Below, in pieces: positions 25,620-31,832 of a stretch of 61,496 bases of DNA. How positions within the stretch are numbered: position 1 is the stretch's first letter; each line of letters starts with the position of its first letter. This stretch comes from Verrucomicrobiota bacterium (GTDB lineage Bacteria > Verrucomicrobiota > Verrucomicrobiia > Verrucomicrobiales > DEV007), in assembly GCA_002862135.1 (NCBI GenBank), contig PKCI01000028.1, positions 1 through 61,496 on the forward strand, read 5' to 3'. The notes beneath the pieces are model-generated. The model saw only the letters and a list, made by a program, of their open reading frames with translations. It had not been told where the DNA came from and searched no databases. Made by a program: the position numbers and the translations under genes.

Positions 25620-26270
25620 TCAAATGCTGTGAAGCTCGCGATTACTTCGCGAGGTAAGCCACGGTGCTCTCGTGATTTGCTTCCATGGCATCGGCGCCTT
25701 TTCCCGGTCCATCGGGCAGAGTTCGCCGTTTTCTTCGAACTGCTGGAGCGCGTCGACCATTCGGATGGCTTCCTTGATGGAACGGCCAAGCGGCAGGTTG
25801 TTGACGAGCTGGTGCTGGACGATGCCTTCCTTGTCTATTAGGAAGAGACCGCGGTAGGCGATGAGCTCGCCCTCGACCATGAGGTCGCCGTATGCGTCGA
25901 AACCGTATTCGCCTGCGAGCACGTTGTAGTCGGCAGAGATGGTTTTGTTGGTGACTGCGACGAGGGGAGAAGTCACACCCTCGATGCCGCCCTCGTCACA
26001 GGGCACCTTGAGCCAACCCCAGTGAGACATCTCGGTGTCAGTGGAGACGCCGATCACAGCCACATCGTGGCTTTCGAACTCAGCGAGGTCGTCCTGGAAA
26101 GCGTGAAGCTCAGTTGGGCAGACAAAAGTGAGATCCTTCGGGTAGAAGAAAAGAACGACGTATTTGGAGCCTTTGAACTGGTCGAGAGAGAAATCTTCGA
26201 CGATCTGGCCGTTGACTACGGGGCTGGCATTAAAAGACGGGGCAGGTTTTCCTACAATTACTGGAATCAT
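25620..26270 (-). CDS. Typical 2-Cys peroxiredoxin (AhpC/Prx1 type) with frameshifted C-terminus
   Basis: The start at 26270 (MIPVIVGKPAPSF) matches the family; longer in-frame starts do not. The peroxidatic cysteine is C51 in DLTFVCPTE and the resolving cysteine is C185 in GELCPMD. After K191, near 25697, the frame departs from the family. Adding one base there would restore EKGADAMEANHESTVAYLAK followed by TAA at 25642-25644, the normal Prx tail. As sequenced, the tail is replaced by 25 unrelated residues. Both redox cysteines remain, so activity may persist, but the C-terminal segment that governs oligomer and overoxidation behaviour is changed. The enzyme reduces hydrogen peroxide and alkyl hydroperoxides using thioredoxin or AhpF-type donors. 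Confidence 0.88.
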   Translation of the reverse strand: MIPVIVGKPAPSFNASPVVNGQIVEDFSLDQFKGSKYVVLFFYPKDLTFVCPTELHAFQDDLAEFESHDVAVIGVSTDTEMSHWGWLKVPCDEGGIEGVTSPLVAVTNKTISADYNVLAGEYGFDAYGDLMVEGELIAYRGLFLIDKEGIVQHQLVNNLPLGRSIKEAIRMVDALQQFEENGELCPMDREKAPMPWKQITRAPWLTSRSNRELHSI

Positions 26271-26444
26271 GTGCCACATAGTGGGTTCAAAGATGAGGTG
26301 GCAAGGTGGTCCTATCCTATGTTGAGTCGCCACCGGATCCGGACAGAATCCGGACTCAAGCCGGCCTGAGAAAAGGGATTTTAGGAAAAAATTTGACCGG
26401 AGGTTGTAATGAAGGTTAGTTGGGGACGTCTAAAGTTGACAAAT

Positions 26445-26459
26445 CCTATCAAGAATAGG
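26445..26459. promoter_or_regulatory. Short inverted repeat upstream of cysH
   Basis: CCTAT-CAAGA-ATAGG lies 9 bases before the cysH ATG, next to a TTGACA (26436-26441). It may be an operator for the sulfate-assimilation operon. The stem has only 5 bp, so confidence is low. Confidence 0.3.
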
Positions 26460-26468
26460 TAGTTTAGA

Positions 26469-27191
26469 ATGAGCGTACAAACACTCAAAACCACCGTCAA
26501 TCTGGCGGCCGAAGCCAAGAAACTCGAGACCTTGAAACCGCAGGAGCGGATTCAGTGGGCCGTGGATCATTGGGGCGACAAGGTCGGCCTGACCTCCAGC
26601 TTCGGGGCCCAGTCCGCTGTCCTGTTGCACATGGTGACGCAGGTGAAGCCCGATATTCCGGTGATCGTGGTCGATACCGGCTACCTTTTTGAGGAGACCT
26701 ACCATTTTATTGATTCGCTAACTGAGCGCCTCAATCTGAACCTCAAGGTGTTCCAGAACCCAGTGTCCACCGCTTTCCAGGAGGCGCGCTACGGCAAGCT
26801 CTGGGAGAAAGGTGTCGAAGGCATCGAGAAGTACAACCAGATGAATAAGGTCGGGCCGATGCGCCGAGCGCTTGATGAGCTCGGTCTGGAAGCTTCCATT
26901 GCCGGGATTCGTCGACAGCAGAGCAGCACTCGTGAGGCCGCTCCGGTTCTCGCGGAGCAACGTGGGCGCTTCAAGGTTCATCCCATTGTCGACTGGAATG
27001 ACATGGATGTCGGCCACTACCTGACTGAAAACGACCTGCCTTACCATCCGCTTTGGAATGAAGGCTATGTTTCGATTGGAGACTGGCACACGTCGGCCAA
27101 GCTGACCGACGGCATGAGTGAAGAGGAAACCCGCTTCTATGGTTTGAAGCGCGAGTGTGGCCTTCACGAGGACATGGACTTCGTCATCTAA
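26469..27191 (+). CDS. cysH: Phosphoadenylyl-sulfate reductase
   Basis: CysH reduces PAPS to sulfite with thioredoxin or glutaredoxin. The 240-residue protein has the PP-loop [13 protein letters not shown] near residue 38, [12 protein letters not shown], and the C-terminal redox motif [10 protein letters not shown] with the catalytic cysteine. The paired cysteines (CC and CxxC) that bind the 4Fe-4S cluster of APS reductases are absent. It is therefore the PAPS type, consistent with an APS kinase gene directly downstream. It is the first gene of cysH-cysC-cysD-cysN. Confidence 0.93.
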   Translation: MSVQTLKTTVNLAAEAKKLETLKPQERIQWAVDHWGDKVGLTSSFGAQSAVLLHMVTQVKPDIPVIVVDTGYLFEETYHFIDSLTERLNLNLKVFQNPVSTAFQEARYGKLWEKGVEGIEKYNQMNKVGPMRRALDELGLEASIAGIRRQQSSTREAAPVLAEQRGRFKVHPIVDWNDMDVGHYLTENDLPYHPLWNEGYVSIGDWHTSAKLTDGMSEEETRFYGLKRECGLHEDMDFVI

Positions 27192-27218
27192 TCGCTCACT
27201 TTTCCTGCGACTGATCTC

Positions 27219-27833
27219 ATGGGCTCAAACCTTGACCATATCTATCCTGTCTTCGATAAGATGCTCCCTCGTGAAGCGAAGGAGGAACTACTCGGACAAC
27301 GTGGCGCCGTCATCTGGATGTATGGCCTGAGCGGTTCCGGTAAAAGCACGCTGGCAAATCTGCTCGAACGATGCCTTCACGAGCAGGGCAAGATGGTCAA
27401 GGTGCTCGACGGCGACAATGTGCGCTCCGGGCTCAACAGCAATCTCGGTTTCTCCGACGAAGACCGCCTCGAAAATATCCGCCGTGTCGCGGAAGTGGCC
27501 AAGCTCTTTGCCGACAGCGGTATCGTGACAGTGACATCCTTTATCACCCCTAACAATGAGCTGCGCGATATCGCTCGCGAAGTCATTGGTGATGATGATC
27601 TCCTCGAAGTGTATGTGAAAGCCTCCTTCGAAACCTGCGCCGAACGCGACCCGAAAGGTCTCTATGCCAGGGTCAAAGCCGGCGAGGTGAAGCAGTTCAC
27701 CGGGAAGGACTCGGCCTTCGAAGAGCCAAGCCGTCCCGACCTCATTATCGACACCGAAACTCTCAGTGAAGACGACGCGCTCGAACAACTTTTCTCAGCT
27801 GTGCTCGCAATGATTGACCAAAAAATCGGGTGA
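27219..27833 (+). CDS. cysC: Adenylylsulfate kinase
   Basis: CysC phosphorylates APS to PAPS, the substrate of the upstream CysH. The 204-residue protein shows the P-loop MYGLSGSGKSTLAN, the substrate block VLDGDNVRSGLNSNLGFSDE, and the lid ECAERDPKGLYARVKAGEV. It begins 27 bases after cysH. The next gene's start region abuts its stop. Confidence 0.95.
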   Translation: MGSNLDHIYPVFDKMLPREAKEELLGQRGAVIWMYGLSGSGKSTLANLLERCLHEQGKMVKVLDGDNVRSGLNSNLGFSDEDRLENIRRVAEVAKLFADSGIVTVTSFITPNNELRDIAREVIGDDDLLEVYVKASFETCAERDPKGLYARVKAGEVKQFTGKDSAFEEPSRPDLIIDTETLSEDDALEQLFSAVLAMIDQKIG

Positions 27834-27853
27834 TTCATCCCTTTAAATACATC

Positions 27854-28774
27854 ATGGAACAGGAAAGAAACTCGTACCGAGTCAACCACCTCGCTCAGCT
27901 GGAATCTGAGGCGATCTTCATTCTTCGCGAAACCGCAGCCCAGTTCGAAAAGCCGGCCCTGCTGTTTTCCGGCGGCAAAGATTCGATCGTCATGGCTCAC
28001 CTCGCCCGCAAGGCCTTTCACCCGGCCCGCATTCCCTTCCCGCTTGTCCATGTCGACACCGGCCACAACTTCGACGAGACGATCCAGTATCGTGACGACT
28101 ACGTTGCCGAGCTGCGTGCTGAACTCGTTGTCGGTCTCGTCCAGGAATCCATTGACCAGGGCCGCGTCCAGGAAGAGAAGGGGGCCTTCGCGAGCCGCAA
28201 CGCGCTCCAGACCGTGACCCTGCTCGACACCATCGAAGAAAATCAATACGACGCCTGCCTCGGTGGTGGCCGTCGCGACGAAGAGAAAGCCCGCGCCAAG
28301 GAGCGTTTCTTCTCGCACCGTGATGACTTCGGTCAGTGGAATCCGAAGAACCAGCGCCCCGAGCTCTGGAATATCTTCAACGGCCGCAAGCACCACGGTG
28401 AACACTTCCGCGTATTCCCGCTCTCCAACTGGACTGAGATGGATGTGTGGCAATACATCAAGGCCGAGAACATTCCGCTCCCGAGCCTCTACTTTTCTCA
28501 TAAGCGAGACGTGGTTCACCGCAACGGTTCCATGCTCGCGATCAGCGACGTGGTTGTTCCCCAGGAAGGCGAAGAAATCGAGAAGGACGTGACGGTTCGT
28601 TTCCGTACTATCGGTGACATGACCTGCACCGGTGCTGTTTATTCCGACGCTTCCGACATGGATGCCATCATCCAGGAAGTCGCAACGGCACGCCAGACCG
28701 AGCGCGGCACCCGTGCCGACGACAAGCGCTCCGAGACTGCCATGGAAGACCGCAAGAAGGAGGGCTATTTCTAA
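27854..28774 (+). CDS. cysD: Sulfate adenylyltransferase, small subunit
   Basis: CysD makes APS from ATP and sulfate together with the GTPase CysN. The start at 27854 (MEQERNSYRVNHLAQLES) fits the family. A GTG at 27830 overlapping the cysC stop is an alternative. The protein has 306 residues, the PP-loop LLFSGGKDSIVMAHL and the conserved GGRRDEEKARAKERFFSHRD block, with C-terminal DRKKEGYF as in other CysD proteins. Confidence 0.95.
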   Translation: MEQERNSYRVNHLAQLESEAIFILRETAAQFEKPALLFSGGKDSIVMAHLARKAFHPARIPFPLVHVDTGHNFDETIQYRDDYVAELRAELVVGLVQESIDQGRVQEEKGAFASRNALQTVTLLDTIEENQYDACLGGGRRDEEKARAKERFFSHRDDFGQWNPKNQRPELWNIFNGRKHHGEHFRVFPLSNWTEMDVWQYIKAENIPLPSLYFSHKRDVVHRNGSMLAISDVVVPQEGEEIEKDVTVRFRTIGDMTCTGAVYSDASDMDAIIQEVATARQTERGTRADDKRSETAMEDRKKEGYF

Positions 28775-28822
28775 ATCGATACCCGAACCCTTTAGAAACT
28801 AACATTTTACTACTTTTTTGAT

Positions 28823-30112
28823 ATGTCACACACTGACGTTCCATACGACGAAGGGTATCTTGACATGGACCTACTGCGTTTCACGACAGCCGGTAGCGTT
28901 GACGACGGTAAATCCACTCTGATCGGCCGCCTGCTCTACGACTCCAAGAACACTTTCGAGGATCAGATTGAAGCGGTGGAAGCCACTTCCAAGAAGCGCG
29001 GCGATGAAAACGTGAACCTCGCGCTGCTAACCGACGGTCTTCGTGCCGAGCGCGAGCAGGGTATTACCATCGACGTGGCCTATCGCTATTTTGCGACGCC
29101 AAAGCGGAAGTTCATAATCGCGGATACGCCCGGACACATCCAGTACACCCGCAACATGGTGACGGGTGCCTCCACGGCCAATCTCGCTATCATCCTCGTC
29201 GACGCACGTACCGGGGTGATCGAGCAGACCTGCCGTCACGCTTTTATCGCGAACCTGCTTCGCATCCGTCACGTCATCCTCGCGGTGAATAAGATGGACC
29301 TTGTCGACTACGACCAGGAGAAGTTTGACACCATCGTGGACGATTTTAGGAAGTTCGCCTCGCGCCTCGACAATCTCGTCGACATGACCGCGATTCCGAT
29401 CTCGGCGCTTCACGGCGATAACGTGGTTGATAAGTCTGACACGATGCCATGGTACGAGGGGCCGACTATGCTTTACCAGCTTGAGAACGTTTACATCGGT
29501 TCCGACCAGAACCACGTCGATGCTCGTTTGCCGGTGCAGTGGGTGATTCGTCCTCACTCTGACGAACACCATGACTTCCGCGGTTATGCGGGTCGTGTTG
29601 CCGGTGGGGTCTTCAAGCCGGGCGACGATGTCGTGGTTCAGCCTTCAGGCTTCACCACCAAGATCAAGTCGATCGAGACGCTCGACGGCCCAGTGGAGGA
29701 GGCGTTCGCGCCGCTTTCCTGCACCGTGACACTCGAGGACGAAATCGATATCAGCCGCGGTGATATGATCGCCAAGCCGAATAATCCTCCGGAAAAAGGC
29801 CAGGAAGTCGAAGCCATGATCTGCTGGTTCTCCGAGAGCACTCAGCTTCAGCCGCGTGGTAAGTACTACCTGCGCCACACCACCAAGGAGGTCAAAGCGA
29901 TTGTTCAGGAAGTTCGCTACAAGGTGAACATCAATACCTTGCGCAAGATCGAGGACGACAAGAATTTCGGCCTCAATGAAATCGGCCGCGTCAGCCTTCG
30001 GACTTCGGCTCCACTGCACTACGACTCTTATCGTCGCAACCGCCAGACTGGAAGCTTCGTCCTCGTCGACGCCCAGACCAATGAAACGGTTGCAGCGGGT
30101 ATGATTGTGTGA
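28823..30112 (+). CDS. cysN: Sulfate adenylyltransferase, GTPase subunit
   Basis: CysN couples GTP hydrolysis to APS synthesis by CysD. The 429-residue protein carries the EF-Tu-like G motifs: G1 GSVDDGKSTLIGRLLYD, G3 DTPGHIQYTRNM, G4 NKMDLVDY. Two beta-barrel domains follow. Its length corresponds to CysN alone, without a fused APS kinase, in keeping with the separate cysC. It is the last gene of the operon. A tRNA gene with its own promoter follows. Confidence 0.95.
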   Translation: MSHTDVPYDEGYLDMDLLRFTTAGSVDDGKSTLIGRLLYDSKNTFEDQIEAVEATSKKRGDENVNLALLTDGLRAEREQGITIDVAYRYFATPKRKFIIADTPGHIQYTRNMVTGASTANLAIILVDARTGVIEQTCRHAFIANLLRIRHVILAVNKMDLVDYDQEKFDTIVDDFRKFASRLDNLVDMTAIPISALHGDNVVDKSDTMPWYEGPTMLYQLENVYIGSDQNHVDARLPVQWVIRPHSDEHHDFRGYAGRVAGGVFKPGDDVVVQPSGFTTKIKSIETLDGPVEEAFAPLSCTVTLEDEIDISRGDMIAKPNNPPEKGQEVEAMICWFSESTQLQPRGKYYLRHTTKEVKAIVQEVRYKVNINTLRKIEDDKNFGLNEIGRVSLRTSAPLHYDSYRRNRQTGSFVLVDAQTNETVAAGMIV

Positions 30113-30144
30113 GCGCAGCAGCGGGGTGTCTCACAGGTATCCCG

Positions 30145-30174
30145 TTGACAGCTAAGCGGATTGCGCTTTAGATA
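30145..30174 (+). promoter_or_regulatory. Sigma-70-type promoter of tRNA-Cys
   Basis: TTGACA at 30145-30150 is followed after 17 bases by TTAGAT (30168-30173; TAGATA with an 18-base spacer). The predicted start near 30180 lies about 23 bases before the tRNA. Confidence 0.6.
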
Positions 30175-30202
30175 CCGGCCCTCCTACTTCGGGGGGTATT
30201 TC

Positions 30203-30273
30203 GGCGAGGTAGCCAAGTGGTAAGGCCGGGCTCTGCAAAAGCTCTATCGCGGGTTCGATTCCCGCCCTCGCCT
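30203..30273 (+). tRNA. tRNA-Cys (anticodon GCA)
   Basis: The 71-base gene folds as a standard tRNA: acceptor stem GGCGAGG (30203-30209) with CCTCGCC (30266-30272), anticodon stem GGGCT/AGCTC around the loop CTGCAAA, and T stem GCGGG/CCCGC with TTCGATT. The anticodon is GCA and the discriminator base is T (30273), the identity element for cysteinyl-tRNA synthetase. CCA is not encoded. It lies between cysN and two genes whose cysteine position is replaced by UGA. Confidence 0.93.
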
Positions 30274-30278
30274 TTCTG

Positions 30279-30296
30279 ATCCCGCGGCCGCGGGAT
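30279..30296 (+). terminator. Palindrome after tRNA-Cys, probable terminator
   Basis: ATCCCGCGGCCGCGGGAT is a perfect 18-base palindrome 5 bases after the tRNA, followed by GCTCAG and then TTTT. A strong GC stem right after a tRNA suggests a terminator, though the T-run is displaced by 6 bases. Confidence 0.5.
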
Positions 30297-30437
30297 GCTC
30301 AGTTTTCCCCGGTGGGAAGCGAAGGATTCACTGGCGCAGGCAGATCGTGCACCCAGTGCAGGAGAATTCCCGCTTCCACAAATTAGGTGACACGATCGAG
30401 CCTCGACAGATTTCAGATACTGGGGCAGAGTATCACC

Positions 30438-31115
30438 ATGAAAAAATCACTGTTGTTACTCGGTGTTCTAGCCTCACTGCCGCTTGTAGCGAAGGGGGAC
30501 ATGCGAATTCCTTCATCAGTCTATACGATGGAAGAAATTGAGGAAGCCAAGGCAGAGGCGCTTGAAGAAGAGGAGCCATTGATTTTTGTCTACACGGATC
30601 CGGGGACATCGTGAGGCCCTTGTATTGCTACCAGTTCGGCAGCATTTAAAGAGTTTCGAAGCGCAGGCGTAGTGGTCTTTGCCAACAGTAAAACCGATTA
30701 CCAGGATCTGCCTGCGGGAGCCAAAGCCGCCCAGAAGCAATCAGGTAATACGATTCCCATGGTGTTCGTCACTACGGCAGACGGTTCTGAGAGTATCCGC
30801 GGCATCTCTTACGACAAGTTGAAGAATGATATTCGTGATGTGGACCGAGAGTTGCGCAAACATCTTGAGACGGTCGATGTGATCGGATCATCCAGTGGGG
30901 AAACGGAAGTCGCTGATGCTGCCGAGACGTCGGATGCGATGCTTTCCGAGGCCCGCGCCTGGACCAACTCGGATGGCAAAACTATTACCGCAGCAGTGAA
31001 GGCCGTGAATGATACCAGCGTCACCTTTGTCATTAACGGCAACGAAGTGCCTTATCCCCTGGCAAACCTTTCCGCAGACAGCCGCATGGCGCTGAAGGAG
31101 TTGGTGAACCAGTAA
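30438..31115 (+). CDS. Candidate selenoprotein: exported thioredoxin-like protein with UGPC active site and SHD1-like C-terminal domain
   Basis: Read with TGA at 30612-30614 as selenocysteine, the gene encodes 225 residues. Residues 1-20 are a signal peptide (KKSLLLLGVLASLPLVAKG). A helix EEAKAEAL and the strand EPLIFVYTDPGTS lead to U59-G-P-C62, the exact place and pattern of the thioredoxin CGPC motif. NTIPMVFVTTADG supplies the cis-proline strand of the thioredoxin fold, and SIRGIS follows. After an acidic linker, residues of about 173-225 (ARAWTNSDGKTITAAV) resemble an SHD1/SLA1-type domain found in PVC exported proteins. The frame is open for 167 codons after the UGA. A hairpin with a G-containing loop starts where a bacterial SECIS should. 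The paralogue at 31323 has UGA at the same codon. It should work as a periplasmic oxidoreductase; the substrate is unknown. Confidence 0.85.
30624..30646 (+). promoter_or_regulatory. bSECIS-like hairpin of the first selenoprotein gene
   Basis: Downstream of the UGA, TGCT (30626-30629) pairs with AGCA (30641-30644) and CC (30631-30632) with GG (30638-30639), separated by one A-C mismatch. An outer A-U pair, 30624-30646, lies beyond a U-U mismatch. The apical loop AGTTC (30633-30637) has G in its second position and starts 18 nt after the UGA. Bacterial SECIS elements are described as stem-loops just 3' of the UGA with a G among the first two loop bases. Confidence 0.7.
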
Positions 31116-31132
31116 GCGAGTACTCTCGAAAT

Positions 31133-31183
31133 AAGAGCAAGTGATTCTGACGCTGTGTCACGATTGCTTGCTCTTTTTCTTTT
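31133..31183 (+). terminator. Rho-independent terminator after the first selenoprotein gene
   Basis: AAGAGCAAG (31133-31141) pairs with CTTGCTCTT (31167-31175) across a 25-base loop that contains a further short GTGA/TCAC pairing. A T-rich tract (TTTTTCTTTT) follows. It separates the transcription of the two paralogues. Confidence 0.8.
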
Positions 31184-31322
31184 GCGACTGCATGACTTGG
31201 TGATTTTCTAATCGGCTCGAGGATTTTTTGAATGGCGGCTGCCCGTTCCCGCCTGTCTCTCCCGGCCATGGTGATGCGATGCTTTCTGGACACCCCTTGC
31301 CGCCCGGGGCACATTACCTGCC

Positions 31323-31784
31323 ATGAAGAGGATACTCCTGGCGCTTTGTTTAATCGGGTTGCTGCTTTTCGCCTTCCATGCCGGCAGAGGGATTCCTTCC
31401 TTTGTCTTCAACATGGACGCGTTGGAGGAGGCCAAGGCGGAAGCGCTCGCGAAGGGGGAACCCCTGATCTTTGTTTACACGGACCCAGGGTCAACGTGAC
31501 ACGCCTGCAGAGCTGCCGGTCTGGCCGCTCTTAGGACTTTTCGGAATTCCGGTGTCGTGTTGTTGGCCGACATCATGACGGATTCTGAAGCTCTGCCGGA
31601 AGGAGCCGAAGCCGCTCTGAAAGTATCAGGAACGGAGATTCCGATGGTGTTGGTGACCACGGCAGACGGGGCCAAGAGCATTCGGGGCATTTCTGCCGGG
31701 ATCTTGAAAGACGGGATTGGCAAGGCCGAACGGGAGCTTCGAGGGTACCTCGAAACCGTGGATGTGGTTGGATCCGAAGGTTGA
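31323..31784 (+). CDS. Candidate selenoprotein: exported thioredoxin-like protein with UHAC active site
   Basis: Read with TGA at 31497-31499 as selenocysteine, the gene encodes 153 residues. A leader (KRILLALCLIGLLLFAFHAG) is followed by LEEAKAEAL and EPLIFVYTDPGST, then U59-H-A-C62, a DsbA-like CxHC arrangement with Sec in first place. TEIPMVLVTTADG gives the cis-proline strand, and SIRGIS and YLETVDVVGS match the neighbour. It aligns without gaps to the paralogue at 30438 from residue 1 to about 150 and has UGA at the same codon number. It lacks the SHD1-like extension. The coding DNA has diverged strongly while the UGA was kept in both, which argues for selection on Sec and against a nonsense mutation. 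Without Sec insertion it would be a 58-residue stump. Confidence 0.83.
31509..31531 (+). promoter_or_regulatory. bSECIS-like hairpin of the second selenoprotein gene
   Basis: AGAGC (31509-31513) pairs with GCTCT (31527-31531) and GCC (31515-31517) with GGC (31523-31525), with one U-C mismatch between the two stems. The apical loop GGTCT (31518-31522) begins with GG and starts 18 nt after the UGA, exactly as in the paralogue. The 8-bp stem is stronger than in the first copy. Confidence 0.78.
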
Positions 31785-31800
31785 AGAAAGCTGGAAAATG

Positions 31801-31818
31801 GAACGGTGTCGGCCGTTC
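31801..31818. terminator. Hairpin between the convergent selenoprotein and cytochrome genes
   Basis: GAACGG (31801-31806) pairs with CCGTTC (31813-31818) across a 6-base loop. It lies between two convergent genes. On the minus strand it is followed by CATTTTCC, only a weak T-run. Confidence 0.35.
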
Positions 31819-31832
31819 TCCCGGGCAACCCG

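Noticed and set aside
26436..26464. TTGACA as the cysH promoter
   Set aside because: A -10 box at normal spacing would put transcription start downstream of the cysH ATG at 26469.
30203..30273. tRNA beside the UGA-containing genes as tRNA-Sec
   Set aside because: It is 71 bases with anticodon GCA and discriminator T, a normal tRNA-Cys. tRNA-Sec is longer with a UCA anticodon and an extended acceptor and variable arm.
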